Notes: generated by a model from the letters alone, not told the origin. A stretch of DNA of 64,000 bases from a bacterium HR19 (GCA_002898315.1 BEHV01000001.1:1-64000), one strand, 5' to 3'; shown: positions 1-9,411, counted from the stretch's first letter. Made by a program: numbers and translations.

Positions 1-779
1 CGATAGTATCTCCGGAACTCAGGGGAGAAAACATAATTTTTGACCTCCCTCGCTCCTTCCCAGCATACGAAAAAATAAAAAAATTCCCAGAGGTATCTTC
101 GTCTTTTATAGATATGGAAAGCATCTGGAAATGGGATAATCCAACAGGACTACAAGTGAAAGGAATAGCAAAAGAGGAAGGAGGAAAATTCAAAGTTGAA
201 ATTTTTGAGATATACGATGTAATACCGAGAGCCGGAGTAGACCTCAACATACCAATTTATAGGAAAAAACTTATGTGGATGGAGACAAAGTTTATGAAGA
301 AGTTCAATTTTGATAGGAACTTCAAACCGGTTCCGCAAAATATGGTTCAGGAGCTGAATTCGGTCAGAGAAAAGGTTCACCGAAAGGGATTTCCCGCTGT
401 GGTGCTCACAATTAATCCATCAAATGGAGTTCCGAATGTTTCTCCGAGATGGATAGTAGAACTATCTGACAAATCGTGGGTTTATGGTGATTCAACAAGG
501 CATAAGACTCAGATCAACGCTGAAAGCCCTTCTCCGGTAGCAATTGCTATTTATGACTTCTCCACAGAAACAGGAGTACTTGGAGTAGGATGGGTTTCAA
601 CTACTGAATCTCCCGAACTTAAAAAGAAGATAGAGGATTTCTGGAAAACCAAAGGGTTTAACGCACAGGTAATAAGAGTAAATGAGTTTCATCCAGAGGA
701 GATTTACAGGTTATCAAGAATAGGTATAACAAAAATCTATGAATCAAGGAAAAGGAGCGAGTGGGTGAAGTTGTCTTAA
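1..779 (+). CDS. Tandem PNPOx-like FMN split-barrel protein (5' partial)
   Basis: The reading frame is open from base 3, so the gene begins outside the window; the internal ATG at 114 is not its start. The C-terminal half has the look of a pyridoxamine-5'-phosphate-oxidase-like flavin-binding split barrel, with a PNVSPR strand followed by a WVYGDSTRHKTQIN segment. The N-terminal half seems to carry a second copy of the same fold: a GENIIFDL strand, a helix, then a stretch matching the VAIAIYDF-to-GVGWV region. Such proteins bind FMN, F420 or heme and are usually cytosolic; no substrate can be named. It ends next to a possible small ORF. The family call is moderate and the duplication is read by eye. 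Confidence 0.6.
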   Translation, partial: IVSPELRGENIIFDLPRSFPAYEKIKKFPEVSSSFIDMESIWKWDNPTGLQVKGIAKEEGGKFKVEIFEIYDVIPRAGVDLNIPIYRKKLMWMETKFMKKFNFDRNFKPVPQNMVQELNSVREKVHRKGFPAVVLTINPSNGVPNVSPRWIVELSDKSWVYGDSTRHKTQINAESPSPVAIAIYDFSTETGVLGVGWVSTTESPELKKKIEDFWKTKGFNAQVIRVNEFHPEEIYRLSRIGITKIYESRKRSEWVKLS

Positions 780-925
780 ACCTTTTATTTTCAATTCCTC
801 TTCACTTTTTTGGAGAGTTTCTCTTTATCCTTGCAGAAGATATGGGGAAGCCCTTATTGTTTGAAGAATTGAGCAGAACGCTTGAATTCCGAGAGTTTCC
901 TGATAACCCGTTTATCAAAAATTAA
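761..925 (+). CDS. Possible small hydrophobic protein (54 aa)
   Basis: A GTG-started frame overlaps the 3' end of the preceding gene by six codons and has an AAGGAG sequence about 5 nt upstream. The N-terminal half is hydrophobic (VVLNLLFSIPLHFFGEFLF) and the rest is charged. I recognise no family. It could be a real small membrane protein translated by coupling, or the remnant of a longer gene. It is the only coding candidate in the 350 bp before the methyltransferase gene; the remaining 200 bp, up to 1127, are AT-rich with nothing else recognisable. Confidence 0.25.
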   Translation: MGEVVLNLLFSIPLHFFGEFLFILAEDMGKPLLFEELSRTLEFREFPDNPFIKN

Positions 926-1127
926 CAAGAATTGCAATATAACGAAGAAGAATCTAAAATCATATTTTCATTGGAATGCCACTATATAACCAGATATTTT
1001 GCTCTTTCAATATCGCAAAGAAGTTAAATTTGCAAAGTTACTTTGGAAGAACTCAAAACTTGATCATTTGATTATATTTGATTATAGATTACAATTATAA
1101 AAGGTTTGATTGTAAAAATAGGAAAAT

Positions 1128-3278
1128 ATGCCTAAATATATTGAAGAAAAATTTCCGATAGCTTTTGTTAATTCTATCTCTACACCTGAACGCATCGCTT
1201 TAAAACCGGTTTATATGATGCATCGTATTTTCGGAAGACGTATAGGTTCTGTCCTGAGAACTATTCTTCTTTCAGCTCTAAAAGACGCTGATACCGATAT
1301 TGAAAGAGAGTTCTATTCTTCGCATAGAAATAACCCAGATACAAAAGACATTACCATTCTTGACCCTATGGCAGGTGGTGGAACAACTCTTATTGAAGGT
1401 TCACGACTCTCTGCAAAAGTAATTGGTTTTGAAATCAATCCAGTTCCCTGGTTTATTACAAAGTGTGAGCTTACAATAGTTAACATAGAAGAACTTGAAA
1501 ACAAATTCAAGCATCTGGAACAGAACATAGGGAGGAAAATTAAGAATATGTATGAGACGATCTGTCCTGTTTGTTTCTCCTCCGCTGAAATTATTTATGT
1601 CTTTTGGATTAAAGTTGTGGATTGCGTAAGATGTAAAAGGAAAATTGAACTTTTTAATGATTATATCATAACCTATGATAAAAAAGGCAAGAACCATTTT
1701 ATTCTTTGTCCTATCTGCTTCAATGTCTTTCATATATTCAGGGAACCGCATAAGGAGGAAAAATGTCCGTCTTGCGGGCATTTTTTCAATCCTTTTCAAG
1801 GTAGCATAAAGAAAAACCGAATAGAGTGTCCTTCTTGCTCTGTATTATTTGAACTCGTGGATGCATTAAAAAGCAAAAATAATCCGCCAGAAATCAAACA
1901 ATTTGCTATAGATGGATGGTGTCCTAAATGTAGATCCAGGTTTATAAAGCCTCCCGATGAAAGTGATTTTGCTCTCTATGAAAAAATCAAGCAAGAATTT
2001 GAATTGAATAAGGATAAACTTTTATTTCCTCGCAATCCCATTCCTGATGGTTTTAATACAAATCAAATGAAAAAACATAACTATAAATTTTGGTATCAGA
2101 TGTTTAATGAAAGACAACTTTTATCGCTTTCACTTCTTTTATCAGAGATAATGAAAATTGAAAAAGAAGATATTCGTGAGATTATGCTTTGTGCATTTTC
2201 TGAAACATTAAGATCTAATAATCTGTTCTGCTATTACGATAGGAGATGGGCAAAGCAACTGACACCGCTTTTTGCCAGAAAGGATTTTGCTCCGGTCAAT
2301 TTCCCATTAGAGCAGAATATATGGGGCTCTAAATTCGGACGCGGAAGTTTCAAACAGGTCTTCGAACGAATTCTTAAAGCCAAAAAATATAATCTCTCAC
2401 CCTTTGAGAGGAAATATATAGGTAAAAAGATAAAGCGGATTTATCTTGATGAAAAAATCGGTAGAAGCGACTGGCAAATTTACTGCGATGACGCAAGAAA
2501 TATGGATAAGTATCTAAAAGAACGGGTTGATCTGGTTGTCACCGATCCGCCATATTTTGATAGCATCAACTATTCTGAGGTTTACGATTTCTTTTATGTT
2601 TGGTTGCGACTTGCCCTCAAAAATAAATATCCCTGGTTTGAGCCAGAAACGGGGAGGCGGGAAGGTGAGGCAATTGAAAACGAAATCCACGGAAAAAAAA
2701 GGGAAAACTATAAAAGAATACTGACTGAGATTTTTAAAAAGTCAGCTGAACTCCTAAAAGATGATGGTCTATTTATTTTCACTTTCCACGACATAGAAGA
2801 AAGTGCATGGATGGATATGTATGAGATTGTGAAACAGGCAGGGCTTTCAGTGGTAAAAATTCATTTTTATCATGGTGAGAATGTGAGCGCAGGACATTAT
2901 GGAGGACAAAAAACTGTCTTTGACGCAATATGGGTGTGTAAGAAGGATTTAGCAAGAAGTCAAAAATATAAGAATATTCAAAATCACAAAAACATTGATG
3001 AAATAATCGGTAGGGTTAGAAGTGAGGTAAATATATTGGTTGATGAGATTCTGCGCAGTAAGTTTTTTAAACTTAATGAAGAAGATTTAAAAGTTTTTGT
3101 TATGGGTAAAACAATTGAAGTAGGAAAAGATATATTAACAAAAGAAATGTTCTACAAAATTTTGACTCATCTTACGGTGGAAAATATGAATTTATTGAAC
3201 CCAAAAACACAAGGGGATTCAAGTATTAATTTAAAAAGACAATTGAGTTTATTTGTAAAGTTTGTAAAGAATAAATGA
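1128..3278 (+). CDS. DNA adenine methyltransferase with three zinc-ribbon CxxC pairs (DUF1156/COG1743-like)
   Basis: A 716-residue SAM-dependent DNA methyltransferase. The SAM-binding motif I (LDPMAGGGTT) is at residues 78-87 and the catalytic DPPY at 473-476. Between them lie six CxxC knuckles, at about 146, 166, 194, 213, 234 and 265, enough for three zinc ribbons. This arrangement fits the large DUF1156/COG1743-type methylases, which occur in defence and modification loci without a classical endonuclease. The stop overlaps the start of the next gene as ATGA, so the two are translationally coupled. The start has a weak AGGA 5 nt upstream. Target site unknown. The methylase call is secure; the role in defence is inferred. 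Confidence 0.85.
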   Translation: MPKYIEEKFPIAFVNSISTPERIALKPVYMMHRIFGRRIGSVLRTILLSALKDADTDIEREFYSSHRNNPDTKDITILDPMAGGGTTLIEGSRLSAKVIGFEINPVPWFITKCELTIVNIEELENKFKHLEQNIGRKIKNMYETICPVCFSSAEIIYVFWIKVVDCVRCKRKIELFNDYIITYDKKGKNHFILCPICFNVFHIFREPHKEEKCPSCGHFFNPFQGSIKKNRIECPSCSVLFELVDALKSKNNPPEIKQFAIDGWCPKCRSRFIKPPDESDFALYEKIKQEFELNKDKLLFPRNPIPDGFNTNQMKKHNYKFWYQMFNERQLLSLSLLLSEIMKIEKEDIREIMLCAFSETLRSNNLFCYYDRRWAKQLTPLFARKDFAPVNFPLEQNIWGSKFGRGSFKQVFERILKAKKYNLSPFERKYIGKKIKRIYLDEKIGRSDWQIYCDDARNMDKYLKERVDLVVTDPPYFDSINYSEVYDFFYVWLRLALKNKYPWFEPETGRREGEAIENEIHGKKRENYKRILTEIFKKSAELLKDDGLFIFTFHDIEESAWMDMYEIVKQAGLSVVKIHFYHGENVSAGHYGGQKTVFDAIWVCKKDLARSQKYKNIQNHKNIDEIIGRVRSEVNILVDEILRSKFFKLNEEDLKVFVMGKTIEVGKDILTKEMFYKILTHLTVENMNLLNPKTQGDSSINLKRQLSLFVKFVKNK

Positions 3279-4249
3279 AAAGTAAAAGAGAGAATGATAA
3301 GTTAGATTATCAGAAACTTCTTAATGATTATACTTGGCTGAAAGAGAAAAATAAGATTATCATAAGTCCCGACGTCGATGGTTTTTTGTGCGGACTTCTT
3401 GTGTCATATTACCTTGGCTGGGAAATTGTCGGCTTCTATGATGGCTCCAAATTACTCGTAGATAAAGATGTACAAAACTGGCGAGAATGTGTTTTCCTAG
3501 ATATGGAAATTTATCAAAAAGATGTTCGTTCGGTCGGAAATCATTTATTACTTTATAACAAGAATAAAGAACCATCAACATGGAGGATAAATTTTACTCA
3601 GTGCATCAACCCAAACAATTTGAGAAAATTTGACAGGTTACATGATTTTAAAAGGAAATATCCTTTTGGAACGATTCATTTCCTTATTTGTCTTTTAGAA
3701 AACATGGGAAAAGAAGTCAAAATTTCTAAAGATGCTATCGGTATAATCCTATATGCCGATGGTGTTTTCAAGAGCCTTATGAATTATCCTGAAAACTGTG
3801 TCGACTGGCTAAACTGGTTAAGTGCAAAGGAGTTGGAAATTTTTAAGCACTTTAGAGATGCTAAACTCTCTAACATTATCCATAGTTTGGAAGAAATATT
3901 CCGAAGTTTGAAACTACCAAAGGGTAAGTTACAATTAAAAAAAATTAGTAATAATACATCCGATATTCAAGATAAAATGAGAAACTTTTTAAGACAGCTG
4001 TCTAAATTAACCGGATGGGAAATAAATGAAGATAATTGGAAAACTCTAAATCTTGATAAACTTCAAGAGCCGATAAAAATAGAGCGGGATAGAAAAGAAG
4101 GAATCAGCTCTAAGAAATATGAAAAAGTATTAAGTAAACCTAACTTAATTTCGTTCTCTTTCCCTTCGTATGACCGTCTTGAATATAGCATTTACATTCC
4201 GGTAAAAAGGAGGTCAAGATTACCATCAAGAATATCATCAAGCCGGTAA
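3275..4249 (+). CDS. Putative DHH-like phosphoesterase partner of the methyltransferase
   Basis: A 324-residue protein coupled to the upstream methylase through an ATGA overlap. Residues 31-36 (SPDVDG) resemble motif I of DHH/DHHA1 phosphoesterases, and a VFLDME segment followed by VGNHLL resembles the later metal-binding DHH region, but the canonical Asp-His-His is not intact, so the protein may be inactive or divergent. The C-terminal third is lysine-rich and helical with no family I recognise. The last 18 codons are antisense to the 3' end of prfA, suggesting that the true tail was lost or replaced at the junction. I infer that it acts with the methylase in modification or defence; the family assignment is tentative. 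Confidence 0.5.
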   Translation: MKSKRENDKLDYQKLLNDYTWLKEKNKIIISPDVDGFLCGLLVSYYLGWEIVGFYDGSKLLVDKDVQNWRECVFLDMEIYQKDVRSVGNHLLLYNKNKEPSTWRINFTQCINPNNLRKFDRLHDFKRKYPFGTIHFLICLLENMGKEVKISKDAIGIILYADGVFKSLMNYPENCVDWLNWLSAKELEIFKHFRDAKLSNIIHSLEEIFRSLKLPKGKLQLKKISNNTSDIQDKMRNFLRQLSKLTGWEINEDNWKTLNLDKLQEPIKIERDRKEGISSKKYEKVLSKPNLISFSFPSYDRLEYSIYIPVKRRSRLPSRISSSR

Positions 4250-5202
4250 ATTGTGATCCCGAGTCGGTGATCTGTGACTCTGTTCTGCATGAAGTTATAT
4301 GTTCTGACTTTTTCCGACCTTTCAGCCGAACCTATTTGCTGTTTTCTCTCCTCCAAAATCTTCCTCTCCTGTTTCTCCTTTTCAATCTGGAAAAGCTTGG
4401 CTTTAAGGAGACGGAGAGCTTTTTCTTTGTTCATATGTTGTGAGCGTTCCTCCTGACAGGTGACAACTATTCCTGTTGGAATATGCTTTATTCTGACGGC
4501 GGAATCGGTCTTATTCACATGTTGCCCCCCAGGTCCAGAAGCTCTGAATGTCTCAATTATTATATCCTGCGGAGAAATATTTACCTGAACATCTTCTGGT
4601 TCTTCAAGAACAGCAACCGTTGCAGTTGATGTGTGAATTCTTCCTGATGACTCCGTCACCGGCACCCTTTGAACTCTATGGACTCCCGCCTCGTTCTTCA
4701 TGAAATCGTACACTCCTTTTCCTTCCATTATAAAAGCCATCTCCTTTATTCCGCCGAGGTCTGATCCCCTCTCGTATATCATTTTTATTTTCCAGCCCTT
4801 TTTATCTGCAAACTTTGAGTACATCCTGAAAAGGTCTCCCGCAAACAAAGCCGCTTCTTCTCCTCCTACCCCTGCTCTTATTTCAACTATGCATGAGTTC
4901 TTTGAACTAACCTGCTCAAATTCTCCAATCAGCTTTGACAATTCTTTTTCTAAATTTTTCTTCTCCTCAACAGCAAGAGAGATAAGTTCTGGGTCTGATT
5001 CAGATTTTATAACATCTTCAACATCTTCAAGTTCTTTTATAACCTCTTTGAGTTTTTCAAGCTTTTCCAATTTTTCTTCAAGCTTCCCCCTTTTTTCAAG
5101 TAGTGATTGGTCAAATTCGGAGGAGAGTTTCAGGTCTATCTGTTCTATTTCTTTTTTGATATTTTCCAGGTTTTTTATTAGTGTTTTTGCTTTTTCAATC
5201 AT
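4192..5202 (-). CDS. prfA: Peptide chain release factor 1, C-terminally shortened
   Basis: Release factor 1 reads UAA and UAG and triggers peptidyl-tRNA hydrolysis on the ribosome. The stop-codon recognition tripeptide PVT is at residues 181-183, the RF1-type PxT rather than the SPF of RF2, and the catalytic GGQ is at 225-227. The N-terminal coiled-coil arm is normal. At 336 residues it is shorter than the usual 355-360: after the conserved DGNLDLL stretch only four residues remain, so roughly 20 C-terminal residues are missing. This coincides with a 58-bp convergent overlap with the DHH-like gene. The start lies 6 nt after the CCA end of tRNA-Cys, with no Shine-Dalgarno. Confidence 0.95.
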   Translation of the reverse strand: MIEKAKTLIKNLENIKKEIEQIDLKLSSEFDQSLLEKRGKLEEKLEKLEKLKEVIKELEDVEDVIKSESDPELISLAVEEKKNLEKELSKLIGEFEQVSSKNSCIVEIRAGVGGEEAALFAGDLFRMYSKFADKKGWKIKMIYERGSDLGGIKEMAFIMEGKGVYDFMKNEAGVHRVQRVPVTESSGRIHTSTATVAVLEEPEDVQVNISPQDIIIETFRASGPGGQHVNKTDSAVRIKHIPTGIVVTCQEERSQHMNKEKALRLLKAKLFQIEKEKQERKILEERKQQIGSAERSEKVRTYNFMQNRVTDHRLGITIYRLDDILDGNLDLLFTGM

Positions 5203-5208
5203 AAATTT

Positions 5209-5285
5209 TGGAGGCGACGCCGGGATTTGAACCCGGGAATGAGGGATTTGCAGTCCCCTGCCTTAGACCGCTTGGCTACGTCGCC
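5209..5285 (-). tRNA. tRNA-Cys(GCA) with encoded CCA
   Basis: The minus strand folds into a cloverleaf with the acceptor stem GGCGACG paired to CGTCGCC. The anticodon loop CTGCAAA gives anticodon GCA, and the T-arm has TTCAAAT. Discriminator base U73, typical of tRNA-Cys, is followed by CCA in the DNA. The 3' end lies 6 nt before the prfA start, so the tRNA and prfA are probably cotranscribed. Confidence 0.95.
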
Positions 5286-5357
5286 AAAAAGAAAAACACT
5301 ATGAAATATATATAAAAAGTATGAGACATGGTAGAGAATTTCACAAAATTGAAAAAA

Positions 5358-6008
5358 TCATGTCAAAAATAAAGATACATATATAACTGGCCATATCAGG
5401 ACAACAAATTTCCAGAACAGCGAGGCGCTTTCAATTGCAGGAGTTGATAACGAATGCCTCCTCCTACTTATGATAAAAGCTATAATAAGCCATATCAAGC
5501 CACCAAAAGCGTGAACCGCATGAGAACCAACTATGAGATAGAAAATTGAACCATACGAACTTGATGTCATCGTAAGCCCAAACCTGACGAGCTGAACCCA
5601 CTCCCGCCCCTGAAGCAAAATGAAAACAGAACCAGATAAAATAGCAAGTGAAAGGAAAACGAAATTTCTCTTTTTATCAAAAATATAAATAAGTATTCCG
5701 CTTGCGAACAGGAAAAGGGAGTTGAAGAAGGTCTGCAACGCAGGATATGATGGTTGCCCCGGCGGAGGCCAAACCTCATACTGACCCCTCATAACAAAAA
5801 AAGTGCTTATCAAGCCCCCAAAATACATAAGTTCTGCAACGATGAAAAAAATCGTCCCTATCTTCGCTACTTTTATTCTGTCCTCTACAACCGGTTCTCC
5901 CTCACTCCTGAAACTCATCTCATAAAAATCTACTTCTTCCTCTTCAATTCCCATGTTGATTAATTTCCTTCTTTCTTCTTCGTCATCTTTTTTGTTATCT
6001 TTGACCAT
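5358..6008 (-). CDS. ctaE: Cytochrome c oxidase subunit III
   Basis: Membrane subunit III of a heme-copper oxidase, which together with subunits I and II reduces oxygen to water. About 45 acidic residues precede five hydrophobic segments. Family signatures seen are the AELMYFGGLISTFF segment, a GREW motif and the HAVHAFGGLIW helix. The ATG at 6008 is preferred to an adjacent TTG at 6011; there is no clear Shine-Dalgarno, but TATACT lies 12 nt upstream. No subunit I, II or IV gene lies nearby, so the gene is separate from the rest of its complex within this window. The likely electron source is the ACIII encoded at 19.7-27.1 kb. Confidence 0.9.
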   Translation of the reverse strand: MVKDNKKDDEEERRKLINMGIEEEEVDFYEMSFRSEGEPVVEDRIKVAKIGTIFFIVAELMYFGGLISTFFVMRGQYEVWPPPGQPSYPALQTFFNSLFLFASGILIYIFDKKRNFVFLSLAILSGSVFILLQGREWVQLVRFGLTMTSSSYGSIFYLIVGSHAVHAFGGLIWLIIAFIISRRRHSLSTPAIESASLFWKFVVLIWPVIYVSLFLT

Positions 6009-6168
6009 CAAAGAAAAGTTAGTATAAAATCTGCGGATTTCCGAAAAGCAGAAAGAAAATCTTTCCTGATTTTAAAATCTTCAAAATAAATCAAAACTAT
6101 TTTTCTACTTTTGAGAAAGTTCTGAAACCAAAAATAAAGTCATAATAATAATAAGGAGGGTGAAGATT

Positions 6169-6399
6169 ATGGGAGTTCCGAAATCAAAAAGGAGCAGGAT
6201 GAGAGCGAGGAGAACGAGAGCTCATCTTACAATATCTCTGCCAAACCTTGAAAGATGCCCCAACTGCGGAAGTTATAAACTCCCCCACAGAGCTTGTCAA
6301 GAATGCGGGTATTACAGAGGAGAAAAATTTATAAAGTCAGCCCAAGAAATAAGAGAAGAAAGAGCAAAGAAAAAAGAAGAAAGAGAACAAAAAACCTGA
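6169..6399 (+). CDS. rpmF: 50S ribosomal protein L32
   Basis: A short basic ribosomal protein of 76 residues starting MGVPKSKRSR, with four cysteines at 30, 33, 43 and 46 forming the L32 zinc ribbon. The ATG at 6169 is chosen because an AAGGAGGG Shine-Dalgarno ends 9 nt upstream; an in-frame GTG at 6160 overlaps that site. The C-terminal 20 residues are a lysine/glutamate-rich helix, longer than in typical L32. The usual downstream plsX or fabH is absent; a decayed methyltransferase abuts the 3' end in the opposite orientation. Confidence 0.95.
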   Translation: MGVPKSKRSRMRARRTRAHLTISLPNLERCPNCGSYKLPHRACQECGYYRGEKFIKSAQEIREERAKKKEEREQKT

Positions 6400-7050
6400 A
6401 CTCAAATAATGCGGTACTTCAGCATACTCAAATAATTCATTAGAAGTTTTGTTAGTTAAAGATTCTAACGCTTTTTTATATACTTTTGAGAAATCGGTTT
6501 TTCTCGTTCTTATTATATTGAGCAACTTTATCTTCTCATTTTTTAAGTCAATTTTCCTTTTTTGAACTTAAGAATTATGGTTTCTGGATTTTCATTGTTA
6601 AATAATCGTGCTTCGTCTAAATCTATAATCACTTCTATTTTCCCAAATTTTATCAACATTTCCCGAACAAGTTTTGCATAAGTGTTATAGAAAAAATGAT
6701 ACGGAACAATATAGATAAGCTCCCCTCCTTCTTTAAGCAATAAAATTGACCTAATAATGAATGCATAATATATATCTCCTTCACTTGTTTTTATTATTCT
6801 TTTTACAATGTTTGCAATTTCAGGAGGTAGTTGATTGAAATGAACATATGGTGGATTACCAATAATTAAATCAAATTTCTGTTGAAAGAATATGTTAAAA
6901 AATCCCCCAGTATTATTTTAAAATCTTTCCCATACTTGCTTTCACAATATTCATAGAGATTTTTTTCTATTTCAATGCCATATATTTTGCCTCATCTTTG
7001 AGACATTTTTAAGATACATAAGAAAATCAAGGGTTCCATTGTTTCATTTT
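6400..7050 (-). pseudogene. Decayed N6-adenine DNA methyltransferase (NPPY type)
   Basis: Minus-strand fragments in different frames join into a Type I/IIG-like methylase: a degraded motif I region (GTLDFLMYLKNVS), an IYGIEIEKNLYEYC strand, a GDFLTYS segment, the catalytic LIIGNPPYVHFNQLPPE, then LLLKEGGELIYIVPYHFF and NPETIILKFKKGK. At least three frameshifts separate these pieces, near 7000, 6870 and 6555; the last is one A short in a homopolymer. The N-terminus is missing and the 3' end runs into rpmF. No intact product is possible, so this is a remnant of a restriction-modification or phage-defence locus. Confidence 0.8.
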
Positions 7051-7254
7051 TGAGACAACTTCGGAAAAAAATGACTTTTGCTTATTTTTATCTATGAGAT
7101 ACTACTTTTTTATCTCTGGGCTCTTTTTCCCCGCTTCTTGTGTAGGTCGCCAGATATTTTTCATGGAGTTTGTGCTTTCTCACAAAAGAGCCGAGCTGTG
7201 GTCATAGAAGGCTGGCACAAATTTTGCTATATATAAAATAGAGGTAAAAGGATT

Positions 7255-8465
7255 ATGATAGGTCAGAAATCAAAAAAGAAACAACACTGGTTTATTTTAT
7301 TGGCTTTGCCGATATCTTTTTCTAATTTTTTTATTCCCGAAGAAAGTGAGGCGGTTCCTGCGTTTGCAAGACAGACGGGCTATACATGTACAACATGCCA
7401 CACAGCATATCCTTCTCTTAATAAGTTTGGGAGAAGGTTCAGAGAACTCGGTTACAGATTAACAGAAGCCCAGGACCCGAAAGGTCCGTGGGATATGAAA
7501 TTCTTACCGTTTGCAATTCAGGCAAACACAGGAGCAATAGGTGAAATAGGAGAAGCAGAACACACAAAAATTTCCATAGATGCACTTCAGTTTTTTGCAG
7601 GAGGTCCCGTTGCAAAAAAACCAGTATTTACATACATCATCACTTTATAATGGGAGATAAGCCAGGTCCCATTTATGAAGCTCAAATTGTGTTTTACAAA
7701 CCTTCTGACCTGCCGTTTTCTATAAGATTAGGGAAGTTTGAACCATGGTATGCAAAATCGCCGGGTAAAACACAAACACATTTTGGCTACTCACCCCTTT
7801 CTTTAACATCAGGAGCAAATGATTCAACACTTGCTAACTCAAAGCCAGGGATAGGAACAATATGGTATATCTCACAATCTCTTCTTGCTTTCGTTGATAT
7901 TTACTACCTTGAAGGAGGACCTGAAGGATTTATAAGATTGGTTGCTAAAACCCTTGATGGCGAGGTGGGAGTTTTTGTAAATAGTGGTTCTCGGAGATTT
8001 GATAGATTTCAGCAATTTGAAGATTTTCGCGACAACTATATAAGACCGGGGATAGATTTTGCTATTTTTCCTGTAAACTTTTTAGAGGTAAGCGGATTTG
8101 CTGCATTTGCACTCCATACAAATCCCACAGGTGAAGGAGAAAGAAAAGGGTATATTTCCTCATACCTTGAAACCGAGATTTTCCCTTTTCAGCTTTTTGC
8201 AGTAGTGTTAAGAGGGGAGCTACTGAGGCCACTTGAATTTCGCCATGAGGAAGGGACAACTGAAACAGCACATCAAGGAACGTCCCTTTTCCCGAAACAT
8301 GTTGAGGGGGGAGAATCCGCAGAAGGAGCAGAGACCACAATATGGGGTGTAATATCACTTCAGCATTACATAAGACAGAACGCAAAAATTCTCGCAGAAT
8401 TCAAAGCAAACTTTAATGAATTAGAAAAAAGTGTATTTTTTGTAGGAACGCATTTTGCTTTCTGA
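7255..8465 (+). pseudogene. Cytochrome c/outer-membrane porin-like protein, frameshifted
   Basis: Two frames form one protein of about 400 residues. The first (7255-7650) has a signal peptide, then the VPAFARQTGYTCTTCH segment with one c-type heme site (C45, C48, H49), followed by a FGRRFRELGYRL stretch. This is known from periplasmic or outer-membrane cytochrome-porin proteins of deltaproteobacterial and related respirers. The second frame (7650-8465) continues with alternating beta-strand-like sequence and ends in aromatic HFAF, as outer-membrane barrels do. The break lies at about 7623-7640, where stop and start overlap as TAATG. It may be a genuine lesion, a sequencing error, or less likely two coupled genes. 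A role in extracellular or periplasmic electron transfer is inferred. Confidence 0.65.
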
Positions 8466-8506
8466 ATATGCCTATTTCTATTATACCTGTTTTCGCCACC
8501 GCTTTG

Positions 8507-9358
8507 CTAAACCGCCAGCGGGTCTGATTTTCTTCTCATAAGCAGGAATACAGAAGTGAAAAAAGCGATGGGAGAGATTACAGCAAGAGATAAAAATTCG
8601 TCTGGCTTAAGCGTATCTCTCATGAGCTTCATCAAGCCAAGAGAAAAAGCAGGACACATAAGTCCGACTTTGAGAAATCCAGCGAAGAAAAAAGGTACGC
8701 ATGACAGAGATGAGAAAGCTAAAGACAGATTGTAAATTGCCTCATTTTTTCCTTTTTTACCTTCTTCGGTGATAAGGTCAACAAAATCTTTACCAAATCT
8801 GCTATCTCCTTTATCAACAAAAATTTCAATTTTTCTGAATTTTAAGGTTTTCTCACCATCAAACAAAAAACCATCTTCTGCAACTATCTTTCCTGTATCG
8901 GTTTCTATGTCTCTTGCTACAAAAAGATTTCCCCTCTCCACTCAAAGATGTATTTCCCAATTCCTTCATAATACTTTTTCGGAATAAGATTTTCACTTTC
9001 TAACTTCATACGAATGAAAGCGCGGGGTGAGACATAAAAGAAAGACAAAAGCGAAACAGAAAAAACCAGAAGAGAAATAAGAAAAGAAAACCTCAAAACA
9101 ACCCGCCTTGCTCTTCCAAAAACTTCAAGAAACCTTGATTTTCTGAAGTAATTTTCAAGGTAGAAAAAAAGAGAACGAAAAAGCAAAAACAAAAAGATAC
9201 GGAAAAACAAAAAGAGAAAAAGGCAAAATAAGTGAAAAATTAAAAACACCATACCCCACAGGAAACCTCAAAGATGAAAAAACAAAAGAACATATATAAA
9301 AAAATGAGAAGAAAAAAACAAAGTTTTGCAGAAAACCGGATAAGAAGTATCTCTTCAA
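8507..9358 (-). pseudogene. LptF/LptG-like permease, two frameshifts
   Basis: Three overlapping minus-strand frames make one protein of about 285 residues: an N-terminal hydrophobic pair of helices (from a TTG at 9358), then FFYLENYFRKSRFLEVFGRA and another helix, a periplasmic part containing DIETDTGKIVAEDGFLF, and C-terminal helices. The order matches LptF/LptG permeases that extract lipopolysaccharide from the inner membrane, although it is shorter than the usual 350-400 residues. The breaks are near 9165 (a T run) and 8935 (one A short in GGGGAAA). It may be decayed or an assembly-level indel artefact. The family call is moderate. Confidence 0.55.
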
Positions 9359-9411
9359 GGAATTTTTATTAAAAACAGATTTATCAAAAACAGAAAAGTA
9401 AAAAGTTGAGG

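Noticed and set aside
4700-5230. 176-aa plus-strand frame rich in serine opposite prfA
   Set aside because: It is the antisense of a secure essential gene, partly antisense to tRNA-Cys, and its composition is that of an antisense shadow.
6337-6525. 62-aa minus-strand frame beginning MLNIIRTRKTD
   Set aside because: Its first part is the frameshifted tail of the decayed methylase and its second part is antisense of rpmF.
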